Origin: Acidobacteriota bacterium
GTDB lineage: Bacteria > Acidobacteriota > Blastocatellia > RBC074
Direction of reading: 5' to 3'
DNA length: 35,509 bases
Assembly: GCA_022072205.1 (NCBI GenBank)
Contig: JAJVID010000064.1
Location: forward strand, 1 to 35,509
The position numbers and the translations under genes were made by a program. Below the pieces are notes generated by a model. It had not been told where the DNA came from and did no database searches. It saw only the letters and a program-made list of their open reading frames with translations. Shown one piece after another: positions 22,541 through 30,999 of the stretch. The first letter of the stretch is position 1, and every line of letters starts with the position of its first letter.

Positions 22541-25060
22541 CTACTGTTTCACCGCGTCGTCGCGGGCAAATCCTCTTCGGTATTGAAACGGCAAGCTGTT
22601 CACAATCTCCAGCGCGAGGCTGGAGAACCGGTAATCGTTCATCGCCGCGCGGGCCACAATTTTCTTCACCACCGGGCGGTCGTAACGTTCAAGGCCGCGT
22701 CCCAGCGCGTAAGTCAACAACTTCTCGGTCAGCCCTCGCGCGAAAGCGTTGCGGTCGGCTTTCAGGATAACTTTCAACTCCTGCGGCCCGCTGAACGATC
22801 TTCCATCGGGCAGCGTGCCGGAAGAGTCTACCGGAAACTTTCCATCCTGCGTGCGCCATTGGCCGATGGCGTTGAAGTTTTCCAGACCGAAGCCGAGCGG
22901 GTCCATTCGCGCGTGGCAAGCCGCGCAGGTCGCGTTCTTGCGATGCTCCTCCAACTGCTGTCGCAAGGTCATTGACGAACCAATCCTGGCTTCGTCCAGG
23001 GTGGGCACGTCGGGCGGCGGCGGCGGTGGCGGCGCATTCAGGATGTTTTCCAGAATCCATTTTCCGCGCAGCACCGGCGATGTGCGCGTGGCATAGGACG
23101 AAACGGTCAACACGCTGGCCTGCGTCAGAACTCCGCCGCGCTCCGTGTTCCCCGCAAGCGAAACCTGCCGGAACTCAGGCCCGATGACGTTCGGGATTTT
23201 ATAGAACCGCGCCAGCCGTTCGTTCAGGAACGTGTAATCGCCGTCAATGAAATCAACGACGCTGCGATCCTGGCGCACGATGTTTTCAAAAAACATCTCG
23301 GTTTCGCGGCGCATGGACATCCGCAGGTATTCCTCGAATTCGGGGAAACGCTCTCGATCCGGTTTGACCGATTCCAGCTTGCGCAGTTCGAGCCACTGTC
23401 CGCCGAAATTTTCGGCCAGAGCCTGCGCCTTCGGGTCTTTCAACATCCGCCGTACCTGCGCTTCGAGCGCGCCGGGTTTGCGCAGCGCCTGCTCGTCGGC
23501 CAATCGCAGCAACTCTTCGTCGGGCATGCTGCTCCACAAAAAATACGAGAGGCGCGAGGCCAGATCGTGCTGGCTTATTTGATAAACATCTTCGGCCCTC
23601 GCCGGTTTGCGATCCTGTTCGATGCGGAAGAGGAAGCGCGGCGAGACCAGCATCGCCTGCAACGCCTGAACGAGTCCTTCCTCGAACGAATCGCCCTTCG
23701 CTACGGCCATCGAAATCAGGCCGGTCAGCCTGCTCACTTCTTCGGGCGTAGCGGGGCGGCGATAAGCGCGGCGAGCGAGGCTGCTGACGATCTTGCGGTC
23801 GCATCCCGGCAGGTGATTGCCATCGAGGTGACCGCAGGCGTAAACCTTTTTCAAGCTCTCAGCCGACGGCCCTTTCGCCTGATCGTAAGGCCCGCCGACA
23901 TCAATCCCGGCGAGCCGGACTTCGTTGACCGGAACTCTCTGCGCCAGCTTCGCCTCAAATATCTTTTTGAGTTCAGCCAGATGTTCGGGCGTAATTTTGG
24001 CCTTCGGAGGTCTGAAGACAGGGGTGGGCGGTATGGGACGCTTCGACGGATTCGGGCCGCCGTAACTCGCGGGCATCCCTTCGTACATTCGCAGGACGGA
24101 GGCGGCCACCCAATGCTCGCCCGCTGTAACGCTCGCGCGGAAATCCCACGTCATTCCGGCGAGGTCCTGCCGATCTTCCGAGAATGACGCGACGCCGTCG
24201 GGATCGAAGCTCCCAGTTTTGATCTGCTGCCCGTCAATCCACAGCGCGATCTGAATCGGCTCTGATCCGGCGGGGCGCACGCCGCCCAGGTTGATTCGCA
24301 GATTGTATTCAGCGTCCACTGGAAAACGGTATGTGGCGTGAATCGCGTTGGGCAGGCCCAGCCCCGTCAAATCGTAATCGAGCAGCGGCTTGATTGAAGG
24401 GATGATTTTTCCGAGCGGCGGGCGCAGACGCGCAAGCGACGGCTTCAACGGCTCAGGGCCGAAAACCGCCGCGCGCGCGATCTTTTCGGCGGCGTTCAGA
24501 TATTTCTCCATCAGCACGGGCGAAAGCGAAAGCACATCGCCGATGTTGTCGAAGCCGTAGCCCGAATCGTCCTGCGGAAAATCATCAGCCGGGCGGAAAT
24601 TGACGCCGAGCAGATCGTGCACAGTGTTGTTGTATTCGGCGCGATTCAAACGACGGGCAGCGACTCGCCCCGGATCGGGTTTGGCCAACCGGTCGGCGAG
24701 ATCGAATTCTTTTTCGATTGCGCCAATGACGACTGTCAACTCCGCCGCGTCCGGGCGCGGAGCGCCTTTGGGCGGCATCTCGCCCGTTCGCAGCTTCTGC
24801 AAAACATGCTCCCAGGTATCCCGTTCCTGAGTGATCGAAGCGGCGGTCTTGTAAAGCTCAAGGTTCAGTTCGCCCGATTTGCGCCGGGCGTTATGGCAGG
24901 CGTAACAATTATCAGCCAGGAACGGCAAAACCGATTTCTCGAAATCGGGCGGCGCGCTCTGCGCCCATTGCGCCCGGCCACCGCGCAGCGCAACCGCAGC
25001 GCAGATGAGCGCGAAGATAACGAGTGAACGTGTCAGGGGCTTCCCTCTCATATTTTCCAT
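22541..25060 (-). CDS. Multi-domain cytochrome (PSCyt1-DUF1587-1595-1592-1588-1585)
   Basis: About 839 residues. I start at ATG 25058-25060 (ATG 25049-25051 is also possible); the longer frame begins inside a repeat. Signal peptide RSLVIFALICAAVALRGG. Domains in order: planctomycete-type cytochrome c with CYACH (residues 52-56) and KLRTGEMPPKGAPRPD; DUF1587 (RRLNRAEYNNTVHDLLGV, DDSGYGFDNIGDVLSLSP); a carbohydrate-binding-like beta region (YRFPVDAEYNLRINLGG); DUF1595 (RAYRRPATPEEVSRLTGL); DUF1592 (SRLSYFLWSSMPDEELLRLA); DUF1588 with a second CxxCH (ATCAACHARMDPLGFGLENF) after SSYATRTSPVLRGKWILENI and an eight-Pro stretch; DUF1585 (KLLTYALGRGLERYDRPVV). Two haems suggest an exported redox enzyme. 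It is the first gene of a pair with DUF1552. Confidence 0.92.
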   Translation of the reverse strand: MENMRGKPLTRSLVIFALICAAVALRGGRAQWAQSAPPDFEKSVLPFLADNCYACHNARRKSGELNLELYKTAASITQERDTWEHVLQKLRTGEMPPKGAPRPDAAELTVVIGAIEKEFDLADRLAKPDPGRVAARRLNRAEYNNTVHDLLGVNFRPADDFPQDDSGYGFDNIGDVLSLSPVLMEKYLNAAEKIARAAVFGPEPLKPSLARLRPPLGKIIPSIKPLLDYDLTGLGLPNAIHATYRFPVDAEYNLRINLGGVRPAGSEPIQIALWIDGQQIKTGSFDPDGVASFSEDRQDLAGMTWDFRASVTAGEHWVAASVLRMYEGMPASYGGPNPSKRPIPPTPVFRPPKAKITPEHLAELKKIFEAKLAQRVPVNEVRLAGIDVGGPYDQAKGPSAESLKKVYACGHLDGNHLPGCDRKIVSSLARRAYRRPATPEEVSRLTGLISMAVAKGDSFEEGLVQALQAMLVSPRFLFRIEQDRKPARAEDVYQISQHDLASRLSYFLWSSMPDEELLRLADEQALRKPGALEAQVRRMLKDPKAQALAENFGGQWLELRKLESVKPDRERFPEFEEYLRMSMRRETEMFFENIVRQDRSVVDFIDGDYTFLNERLARFYKIPNVIGPEFRQVSLAGNTERGGVLTQASVLTVSSYATRTSPVLRGKWILENILNAPPPPPPPDVPTLDEARIGSSMTLRQQLEEHRKNATCAACHARMDPLGFGLENFNAIGQWRTQDGKFPVDSSGTLPDGRSFSGPQELKVILKADRNAFARGLTEKLLTYALGRGLERYDRPVVKKIVARAAMNDYRFSSLALEIVNSLPFQYRRGFARDDAVKQ

Positions 25061-25082
25061 CGAACGATCAGCGTGGTGTGAT

Positions 25083-25140
25083 CGCCACTCATATTTCATA
25101 TTTCATATTTCATATCGAATATCGCATATGAAATATGGCG
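25083..25140. repeat. CATATTT tandem repeat with facing ATATGAAATATGG
   Basis: CATATTT is repeated three times with a partial fourth (25090-25115), flanked by CGCCA. An opposing CATATGAAATATGGCG (25125-25140) makes the whole an AT-rich palindrome. The 13-mer ATATGAAATATGG recurs at 26759-26771, on the other side of the lipase gene. It overlaps the artificial extended N-terminus of the cytochrome gene. Confidence 0.7.
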
Positions 25141-25260
25141 CCGCATCCCGCAATCGTTCCGTTACAGACTTCCTCGTGAAGATTGGTTTGACTTAGTTTC
25201 CATCAGGCGTTCGATTAAAGGAAGAGCGAATCAGACAAAATCGCGGCGTCATTGATGACG

Positions 25261-26724
25261 TTATTGCTGGCTACTCAGCAGCGCCATCAACAGATAGTTT
25301 TGCGCCGCCGCGTCTGCTAACAGGCCGTTGTGAGACCGGCAGAAAAAAACCGTCTCGACGGGCGTCGAGCGCATCGCTGTGGGAACAGGCGACTGCGCGC
25401 CCAGCGGATGGCCAAGCAAGCTGCGGCGCGTGATAATTCCGTCGCCGGGATTGAAGATCAATTCCGCGACTTTTCTCTTCAATCCATTTTCGCCGGAAAA
25501 ATCCGAAGGCCTGAATGTCGTGCGAGGCTCAATGCCCGTGATGATCACGGCTCCGTCAAGCGTGCTCGCGCAATCGCCGCCGATGATAATAAATCGCAGG
25601 TTCGCAGGAAGCGGGGCTGGAATCGCCAGCGCGTTTTGAAACGCCGCAGCGCGCCATAGCGCCACGAGCAGAAACCGTTCGCGTTCGTTGTGGCGCCGCA
25701 AACTCTCGGCCTGACCGGCAAATGGCCCCAGGTCTTTCACCAGCCGCTCCAATTCGCGTTGACGCAACCTGGGGTTGAAGGCCGCCGACCAGTTATATCT
25801 CCGCCAGGTTTCGACCTCGTAAAGCGCGACCGGTAACGGCTGCAAATTCTCGTCGAAGAACCGCGCATAACCTTGCGGCGGGAGCAGTTGATAAATCGCC
25901 GGAGCGGTGAAGACCACGCGGGCGCTGACCCGCGCCATCGGCAGCTTGCGCTTGATCTTTCGCAACAAACTGCTGGATCGTCTTGCGGCGTCCGTCGCCG
26001 AATAGCCGCGCAGCAACACGCGAAACGCGTTCATCGAACCCGCGTTCGGCGCGCCGATCATCACGATCCTGCCCAGGTTGCGCGCGCCCGACCAATCGGG
26101 GCACGGGCGCTGATCGTAGAGAACGTCGCGCCCGCCGTACATCGCGTAATAGCGCGCGATCAGGCCGCCCATCGAATGCGCCACGATGTCGAAGCGCAGA
26201 TCGGGCCGCCCCAGCCGCCGTTTGAGGTCTTCAATCGCACAGCCCAGCGCCCGCGCCGATTCGACGATGTCGCGCCGCCAGTCATAGGGGAAAACGTAAA
26301 AGGTGTCAGCGGCTCCGGACGGCTGAGGCGAAGCGAAATCGCCGCGCCGGTATCCGCCGTAAAGTTCGAGATTCTTCAGCAGCGGCCCGTACACTGACAC
26401 TTTAGGAATGAACGCGCGGACCTTGGCGTCTTCCAGAACTTCAGTCGCTATCAAATCATCCTTGTTTTCGGCCAGTACCGGCGACGAGATGGGAAGCGCC
26501 AGATCATCCCCATTTGAATCGGGCCACACCGTTTCCCCATTCAGCCGGTTGACCAATCGCGAGCCGAGGATGCCGGGAATAAAAATGATCGGCGGTTTAC
26601 CGTTGCCCAGCGCCAGCGTCCGGCCCGGCTGATCCGCCGGCCTGTGGCAATTCACCGGCGCGGCGACCGCCGCAATCGCCGCCAGAAGAATGATTGGCGC
26701 CCTAAGCCGCCGCGTCTTGAACAT
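25261..26724 (-). CDS. LCAT-like secreted alpha/beta hydrolase (lipase/acyltransferase)
   Basis: 487 residues from ATG 26722-26724; the longer frame starts inside a repeat. The N-terminus RAPIILLAAIAAVAAPVNC is a signal peptide, possibly a lipoprotein with a weak lipobox at Cys26. The oxyanion segment PPIIFIPGILGSRL and GETVWPD are typical of lecithin:cholesterol acyltransferase-like enzymes. FYVFPYDWRRD follows, then the nucleophile elbow DIVAHSMGGLIARYYAMYGG (Ser184). The acid is probably the Asp of FNPGDGIITRRSLLG and the base the His of FCRSHNGLLAD. It should act on lipid esters in the envelope or outside. There is no operon partner; repeats flank it on both sides. Confidence 0.85.
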   Translation of the reverse strand: MFKTRRLRAPIILLAAIAAVAAPVNCHRPADQPGRTLALGNGKPPIIFIPGILGSRLVNRLNGETVWPDSNGDDLALPISSPVLAENKDDLIATEVLEDAKVRAFIPKVSVYGPLLKNLELYGGYRRGDFASPQPSGAADTFYVFPYDWRRDIVESARALGCAIEDLKRRLGRPDLRFDIVAHSMGGLIARYYAMYGGRDVLYDQRPCPDWSGARNLGRIVMIGAPNAGSMNAFRVLLRGYSATDAARRSSSLLRKIKRKLPMARVSARVVFTAPAIYQLLPPQGYARFFDENLQPLPVALYEVETWRRYNWSAAFNPRLRQRELERLVKDLGPFAGQAESLRRHNERERFLLVALWRAAAFQNALAIPAPLPANLRFIIIGGDCASTLDGAVIITGIEPRTTFRPSDFSGENGLKRKVAELIFNPGDGIITRRSLLGHPLGAQSPVPTAMRSTPVETVFFCRSHNGLLADAAAQNYLLMALLSSQQ

Positions 26725-26743
26725 GTCAAATCCGAAAGTTATT

Positions 26744-26771
26744 GATACGAAATATGAGATATGAAATATGG
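26744..26771. repeat. ATATGAAATATGG repeat copy upstream of lipase gene
   Basis: The segment GAAATATGAGATATGAAATATGG contains two related units and shares the 13-mer ATATGAAATATGG with 25126-25138. It lies just upstream of the lipase start, so the lipase is bracketed by related repeats. Confidence 0.6.
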
Positions 26772-26987
26772 TCGGCCATTGCGCTGCTTGTCGGTACCGC
26801 AACGCACACTCGCGGCCAAAGCTTGTATCTCTTTTGGGCGCAGCAATTTCTTGCCTTGTTTATCAGCCTTTGCTACTATCGCCGCGTTTTCAGGTAACGA
26901 AATCAATCTTTCAAAACCATTCGACATTCCGAGCGCAATACTGGCTCGCACAAACAAGATCACCCGAAGTAGCCCGAGATAGTAACG

Positions 26988-28553
26988 ATGAAGTGCGAAA
27001 GTTGCGGTAACGAGTTGACAGGCGGCGCGATCATTTGCCGTGTGTGTAATCACAATAACGCGCTGCGTGGCGATTGGCGGTCGCAACGCGGGGGACAACA
27101 ACCCGCGCAACGCCGCCCCGGCGAGACTCAACCTAACCAGTCTCGCGCGACTTCGCCGCTGACCGAGCTTCCCAGAATCGTCCCGCGAAAAGACGCTGAC
27201 GCCAACCTGATCCGCTTCCCTCCTGTAGCGAACAAACAGGAAAGCAGACAAACGGAAATTACGCGATTGGCGCCCAGGCCGCAGGCCGCGCCAGCCAGCC
27301 ACGTTGAAGATAGCCACGATGGGTCAGCGGCTTATCCGCCCTGGCGCGCCGAGTTGAAAGAGCGCGTTCGTCAGATTCGAGAGAAGCGCAATACCGGGGA
27401 ACTTGTCGCGCCATCGCCGCCGGACGAGATTAAGCAGGTAGACCTGGATCGGAATCCGATTGTCGAATCGGCGTTGAACCGAATCCGCTGGTCGCCGCAT
27501 GCTCCCGCAATTACGGCCACCGCCAGCGCCGCCAGGCAGTCCGCGCGCGCAGCCGCCGCCGCGCTACATCAACCTGAGGTGGATGAAATAACGCCAGAGC
27601 CTGCGCGGAGGCCGGACACAAGACCGCTGCCACGGATCGCGGTTCCGGCGGAACCTCGATCCGAAACTCGCGGCGAGTCTGGCGTCGCTGCGCCGAAACC
27701 GAAACCGGCGGGCCAACCGTTGATCAACAGACCTGGAGATCAATCGAAATCTCAGGCCGCCAATCAACCCGGCAATCGAGTCGTCGCTCCTGAAAACATT
27801 CCGGGAGGCGGCCAGACGAACAATCCCTACGCTACTCGCCCGCCCGTCAATCGCGTCGAGACAAAGACGCTGACGCCGAAGACCAATCGAGAGCCGGACG
27901 CGAAACCTGAACCGAAACCGGCGCCTGCCCCCGTATCGAAAATACTGACGCCGCGCGCAAAACCGCAGTCCGCCGCCGAACCAAAAGCGGAAGCGCGTTA
28001 CGAACCGCGCCGCCCCGAACCGGCCCAGCGCCCGGCGCCCGGACAGCCTTCACGCGGCAAACCCTTGCCGACCGCCGCCGACAAACAGGTTGCGACGCAG
28101 GTCATCGAAATCGCGCAAGCTCCCGAACCGCCGCCGCTGCCCGAAGCCGTCCCCGCCACGCTGTGGGTGCGCACGCTGGCCGGAGCCTGCGATTTTGAAA
28201 TCATCTCGACAACCTATCTGCCGATCTTCGGCGCGTACGCGGTGTTGAACACGTCATTGGGCGTCGGCCCGTTTTTCATAATGGTGTTGCTGCTCGCGGC
28301 TGTGGCTTTTATTTACCAGATCGTGACGCTGACGCTGGCCGGGCGCACGTTCGGAATGGCGATGCTCAACCTGAATCTGGTCAACAGTGATGACGAAAGT
28401 CTGCCGGTGACACGCCGGCAAACGACGTTGCGCGCAGTGGCGGCGACATTCGCTTTCCTCTTCCCCCCGTTGAATTACCTGGTTACACGGCTCAACCTGT
28501 ATCAAAGAAGCCTGCCCGATCTCGTCTCCGGCACAACCGTATCCGAAGCGTGA
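26988..28553 (+). CDS. Zinc-ribbon and RDD-family membrane protein with long disordered linker
   Basis: 521 residues. The first 22 carry a zinc ribbon, CxxC (3, 6) and CxxC (17, 20), in MKCESCGNELTGGAIICRVC. Residues about 25-385 are low-complexity, rich in Pro, Ala, Arg, Glu and Lys, and probably disordered (for example EPDAKPEPKPAPAPVSK). The C-terminal 135 residues form an RDD domain: ATLWVRTLAGACDFEIIST with the R and D positions, then hydrophobic segments AYAVLNTSLGVGPFFIMVLL and LAAVAFIYQIVTLTLAGRTF. RDD proteins are small membrane proteins, some linked to ion transport; function here is unknown. It ends 15 bp before the RqcH-like gene, a likely operon. Confidence 0.82.
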   Translation: MKCESCGNELTGGAIICRVCNHNNALRGDWRSQRGGQQPAQRRPGETQPNQSRATSPLTELPRIVPRKDADANLIRFPPVANKQESRQTEITRLAPRPQAAPASHVEDSHDGSAAYPPWRAELKERVRQIREKRNTGELVAPSPPDEIKQVDLDRNPIVESALNRIRWSPHAPAITATASAARQSARAAAAALHQPEVDEITPEPARRPDTRPLPRIAVPAEPRSETRGESGVAAPKPKPAGQPLINRPGDQSKSQAANQPGNRVVAPENIPGGGQTNNPYATRPPVNRVETKTLTPKTNREPDAKPEPKPAPAPVSKILTPRAKPQSAAEPKAEARYEPRRPEPAQRPAPGQPSRGKPLPTAADKQVATQVIEIAQAPEPPPLPEAVPATLWVRTLAGACDFEIISTTYLPIFGAYAVLNTSLGVGPFFIMVLLLAAVAFIYQIVTLTLAGRTFGMAMLNLNLVNSDDESLPVTRRQTTLRAVAATFAFLFPPLNYLVTRLNLYQRSLPDLVSGTTVSEA

Positions 28554-28568
28554 AGACCGCCTACCGGT

Positions 28569-30314
28569 GTGGATAACTTTCTGCTGCAAACCGTCGTGAA
28601 TGAGCTTGAGCCGATGCTCACTGGCCATCGGCTCGGCAAAATTTATCAGATCGGCGCGACCGATCTGGCGATTGATTTTCATCTGCGCTCCGGGCTGCGC
28701 AATGAACGCTGGTTGATGATTTCAACCGATCCGCAGCGGCTGGCGTTTTATCTGACCGCGCGAAATCCGAAACAATTCGGCGATGAATTGCGATCAGACA
28801 CGGCTTTCGCCGCGCTGGTCAAAAAATATCTGGGAGGCGCGCGGCTCGCGGCTGTTGAAAAGCTCGGCTACGACCGCGTGATCTATTTTGATTTCGACGC
28901 CGAAGACGAAGACGGGCGAACCGCGCGGCGCAGGATGATCGTGACTCTGACGGGACGCGCCGCCAACGTCCTGCTGACCGAACAGTCGCGGATCATCGCT
29001 TCGCTTCGCGAACGCGACGAGACGATCACGAATTACGTCGAGCCTGCGCCGCCAACCAACAAACTCGACCCGTTTCTCTGCTCGCCGGAAAAGCTCGATG
29101 GATTGATTGCGGCCAGCGGCGGCGATGTGGCCGAAGCCGCGCAGAAACATTTGATCGGGTTTTCCGCGATTTACGCGCGCGAACTGGCTCAGCGGGCGCG
29201 GCGGGAAAAGCCGGATGAAGCTTTGCGGAGTTTGCTCAGCGACCTGTTTGAATCTCCGCCGAAGCCGACGATTTATTCATCGTCCGCAATTGACGAATTG
29301 AAGCGCGAGATCGGGCGCGATGAATTCAACCTGGTTTTATCGCCGATTGAACTCGAATCTCTTTCAGGTCAGCGCCAGACGGGATTCCCGACCGTCAACG
29401 AAGCCGCCGACGCCTGCTTCGCTCTGATTGACGAACGGCGCAGATTTCTCGCGCTGAAACAGAAGATCAATTCGCATCTCTCATCGCAACTCAAGAAGCG
29501 GCGCGCGCTCGCGGCCAACCTGAAACGCGAGCTTGAAGGATTTTCAAACCGCGAACTGCATCAGCGTTACGGCGAATTGCTGCTGGCCAACCTGCATCAG
29601 GCTGAAAAGACCGGCGGCGTTTTTCTGGTCACCGATTTTTACGACGAGGCGCAGAAGCGAATCGAAATCCCTTCGGCCAACAAGCCGTCGGCGCAGGAAG
29701 CCGCTGAGCATTATTTCAAGCTGGCGCGAAAGGCGCGGCACGGCTTCGAGAACATCAACGCGCGCCTGCCGCAGATCGAAACCGAAATCGCGCAGCTTGA
29801 AAAACAACTCGCCGAACTCGCCACAGCCATCCGCGCGGATGATTTGAATTCATTCGCCGCGCAATTCAACCTGCCCGCGCTTCAACCGCCGCGCGAAAAG
29901 AAATCTCCACAGCCCGCCAGGAAAGCCAAAGAAGAGAAAATTCCGGGAGTGCGCCGTTACCGCTCCAGCGACGGATACGAAATTCTGGTCGGGCGCGCCG
30001 ACCGCGACAACGATCATCTGACTTTCCGCGTCGCCAAGTCGTTCGATCTCTGGTTTCACGCGGCGGATTATCCCGGCTCGCACGTCGTGCTCCGCAATCC
30101 GCAACGCAAACCAGTTCCGCCGCGCGCCATCGCCGAAGCCGCTCAACTGGCCGCGAAATTCAGCCAGGCCCGAACCAACGCCAAAGTCGCGGTCAATTAC
30201 TGCGAACGAAAATTCGTGAGCAAAATGAAAGGCTTCGCGCCCGGACAGGTCAGACTCTCTTCATTCAAAACCATTCTGGTCGAACCGGGCGAAGCAGGCG
30301 AACGCATCGGCTGA
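28569..30314 (+). CDS. rqcH: RqcH / NFACT-family ribosome quality-control protein
   Basis: 581 residues starting at GTG 28569-28571, 15 bp after the previous stop. The NFACT-N domain starts DNFLLQTVVNELEPMLTGHR, with LGYDRVIYFDF carrying the Asp102-Arg103 pair that corresponds to the conserved DR motif needed for tRNA engagement in characterised RqcH. Coiled-coil helices occupy about 290-430 (KKRRALAANLKRELEGFSNR; ETEIAQLEKQLAELATAIRA). The C-terminal NFACT-R domain reads RYRSSDGYEILVGRADRDND, HLTFRVAKSFDLWFHAAD, PGSHVVLRNP. In bacteria RqcH binds obstructed 50S subunits and adds C-terminal alanine tails that mark nascent chains for degradation. Family members were once called fibronectin-binding protein A. 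Placement beside a zinc-ribbon membrane protein is unexplained. Confidence 0.93.
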   Translation: MDNFLLQTVVNELEPMLTGHRLGKIYQIGATDLAIDFHLRSGLRNERWLMISTDPQRLAFYLTARNPKQFGDELRSDTAFAALVKKYLGGARLAAVEKLGYDRVIYFDFDAEDEDGRTARRRMIVTLTGRAANVLLTEQSRIIASLRERDETITNYVEPAPPTNKLDPFLCSPEKLDGLIAASGGDVAEAAQKHLIGFSAIYARELAQRARREKPDEALRSLLSDLFESPPKPTIYSSSAIDELKREIGRDEFNLVLSPIELESLSGQRQTGFPTVNEAADACFALIDERRRFLALKQKINSHLSSQLKKRRALAANLKRELEGFSNRELHQRYGELLLANLHQAEKTGGVFLVTDFYDEAQKRIEIPSANKPSAQEAAEHYFKLARKARHGFENINARLPQIETEIAQLEKQLAELATAIRADDLNSFAAQFNLPALQPPREKKSPQPARKAKEEKIPGVRRYRSSDGYEILVGRADRDNDHLTFRVAKSFDLWFHAADYPGSHVVLRNPQRKPVPPRAIAEAAQLAAKFSQARTNAKVAVNYCERKFVSKMKGFAPGQVRLSSFKTILVEPGEAGERIG

Positions 30315-30423
30315 AAGTTTCCCTCCCTGCAATTCGGACTAATGGTACAGGTGTTGCCGCAATACATTTGATCACATCGCGGGTGGCTTGCGATAACCTC
30401 GAAAATGCGCGCAAGGAGGAATT

Positions 30424-30819
30424 ATGAGCAGAACCAAGGTTCTGATCGCGGAGGACAATCTCGACTCCCAACAACTATTACAGATGATATTGGAAAACGA
30501 AGGATTCATTGTGACGACGGCCTCCGACGGCGAAAAGGCGATAGACATCCTTCGCGAAATCAAACCTGATGTTCTGGTCACCGACCTTCTGCTCCCGACG
30601 GTCAGCGGAGGCGACCTGATCAGGCACGTTAGAAGCACGCCTGAATTGGCGCAAATTCCGATTGTGGTGATTTCGGCATACGGAGACCATTACGAAGCGG
30701 ACGCGCTGGCTGTCGGCGCCAATGTCGTGCTGAAGAAACCGCTCGACAGCGATTTTCTGATTAGTACGATCAAGGAACTGAAAGCGTCCTGCGGCAACGC
30801 TACACGGGCTGAGACGTAA
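30424..30819 (+). CDS. Stand-alone response regulator receiver protein (CheY-like)
   Basis: 131 residues, a single receiver domain with acidic pair Glu10/Asp11 (VLIAEDN), phospho-acceptor Asp54 (DVLVTDLLLP), switch Ser84 (VVISAYGD) and Lys105 (VLKKPLD). No output domain. AAGGAGG 4 nt before the ATG is an excellent ribosome-binding site. It probably receives phosphate from the hybrid kinase encoded 180 bp downstream, or passes it on. It resembles the regulator at 33574-33999 closely in motif spacing. Confidence 0.93.
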   Translation: MSRTKVLIAEDNLDSQQLLQMILENEGFIVTTASDGEKAIDILREIKPDVLVTDLLLPTVSGGDLIRHVRSTPELAQIPIVVISAYGDHYEADALAVGANVVLKKPLDSDFLISTIKELKASCGNATRAET

Positions 30820-30999
30820 GGGGTCAACGTTTGTCGGCGCATGGCCACTCCGTCAGGATCGGCGGATGAGGCAGCCGAGTACTGATCATACGCCGTATTT
30901 CTTCAGTACGAATGCGTACAGGCTGAAAACGAATTAGGAAATCGGCCTGGCGTCGGGTCGCGCGCGCCGGGCGCAAGTAAGAGCAAGTAGGAGAAAGCT

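Noticed and set aside
26739..27317. 192-codon minus-strand frame
   Set aside because: It overlaps the zinc-ribbon start of the RDD gene on the other strand and runs into the AT-rich repeat; the zinc ribbon and RDD domain support the plus strand.
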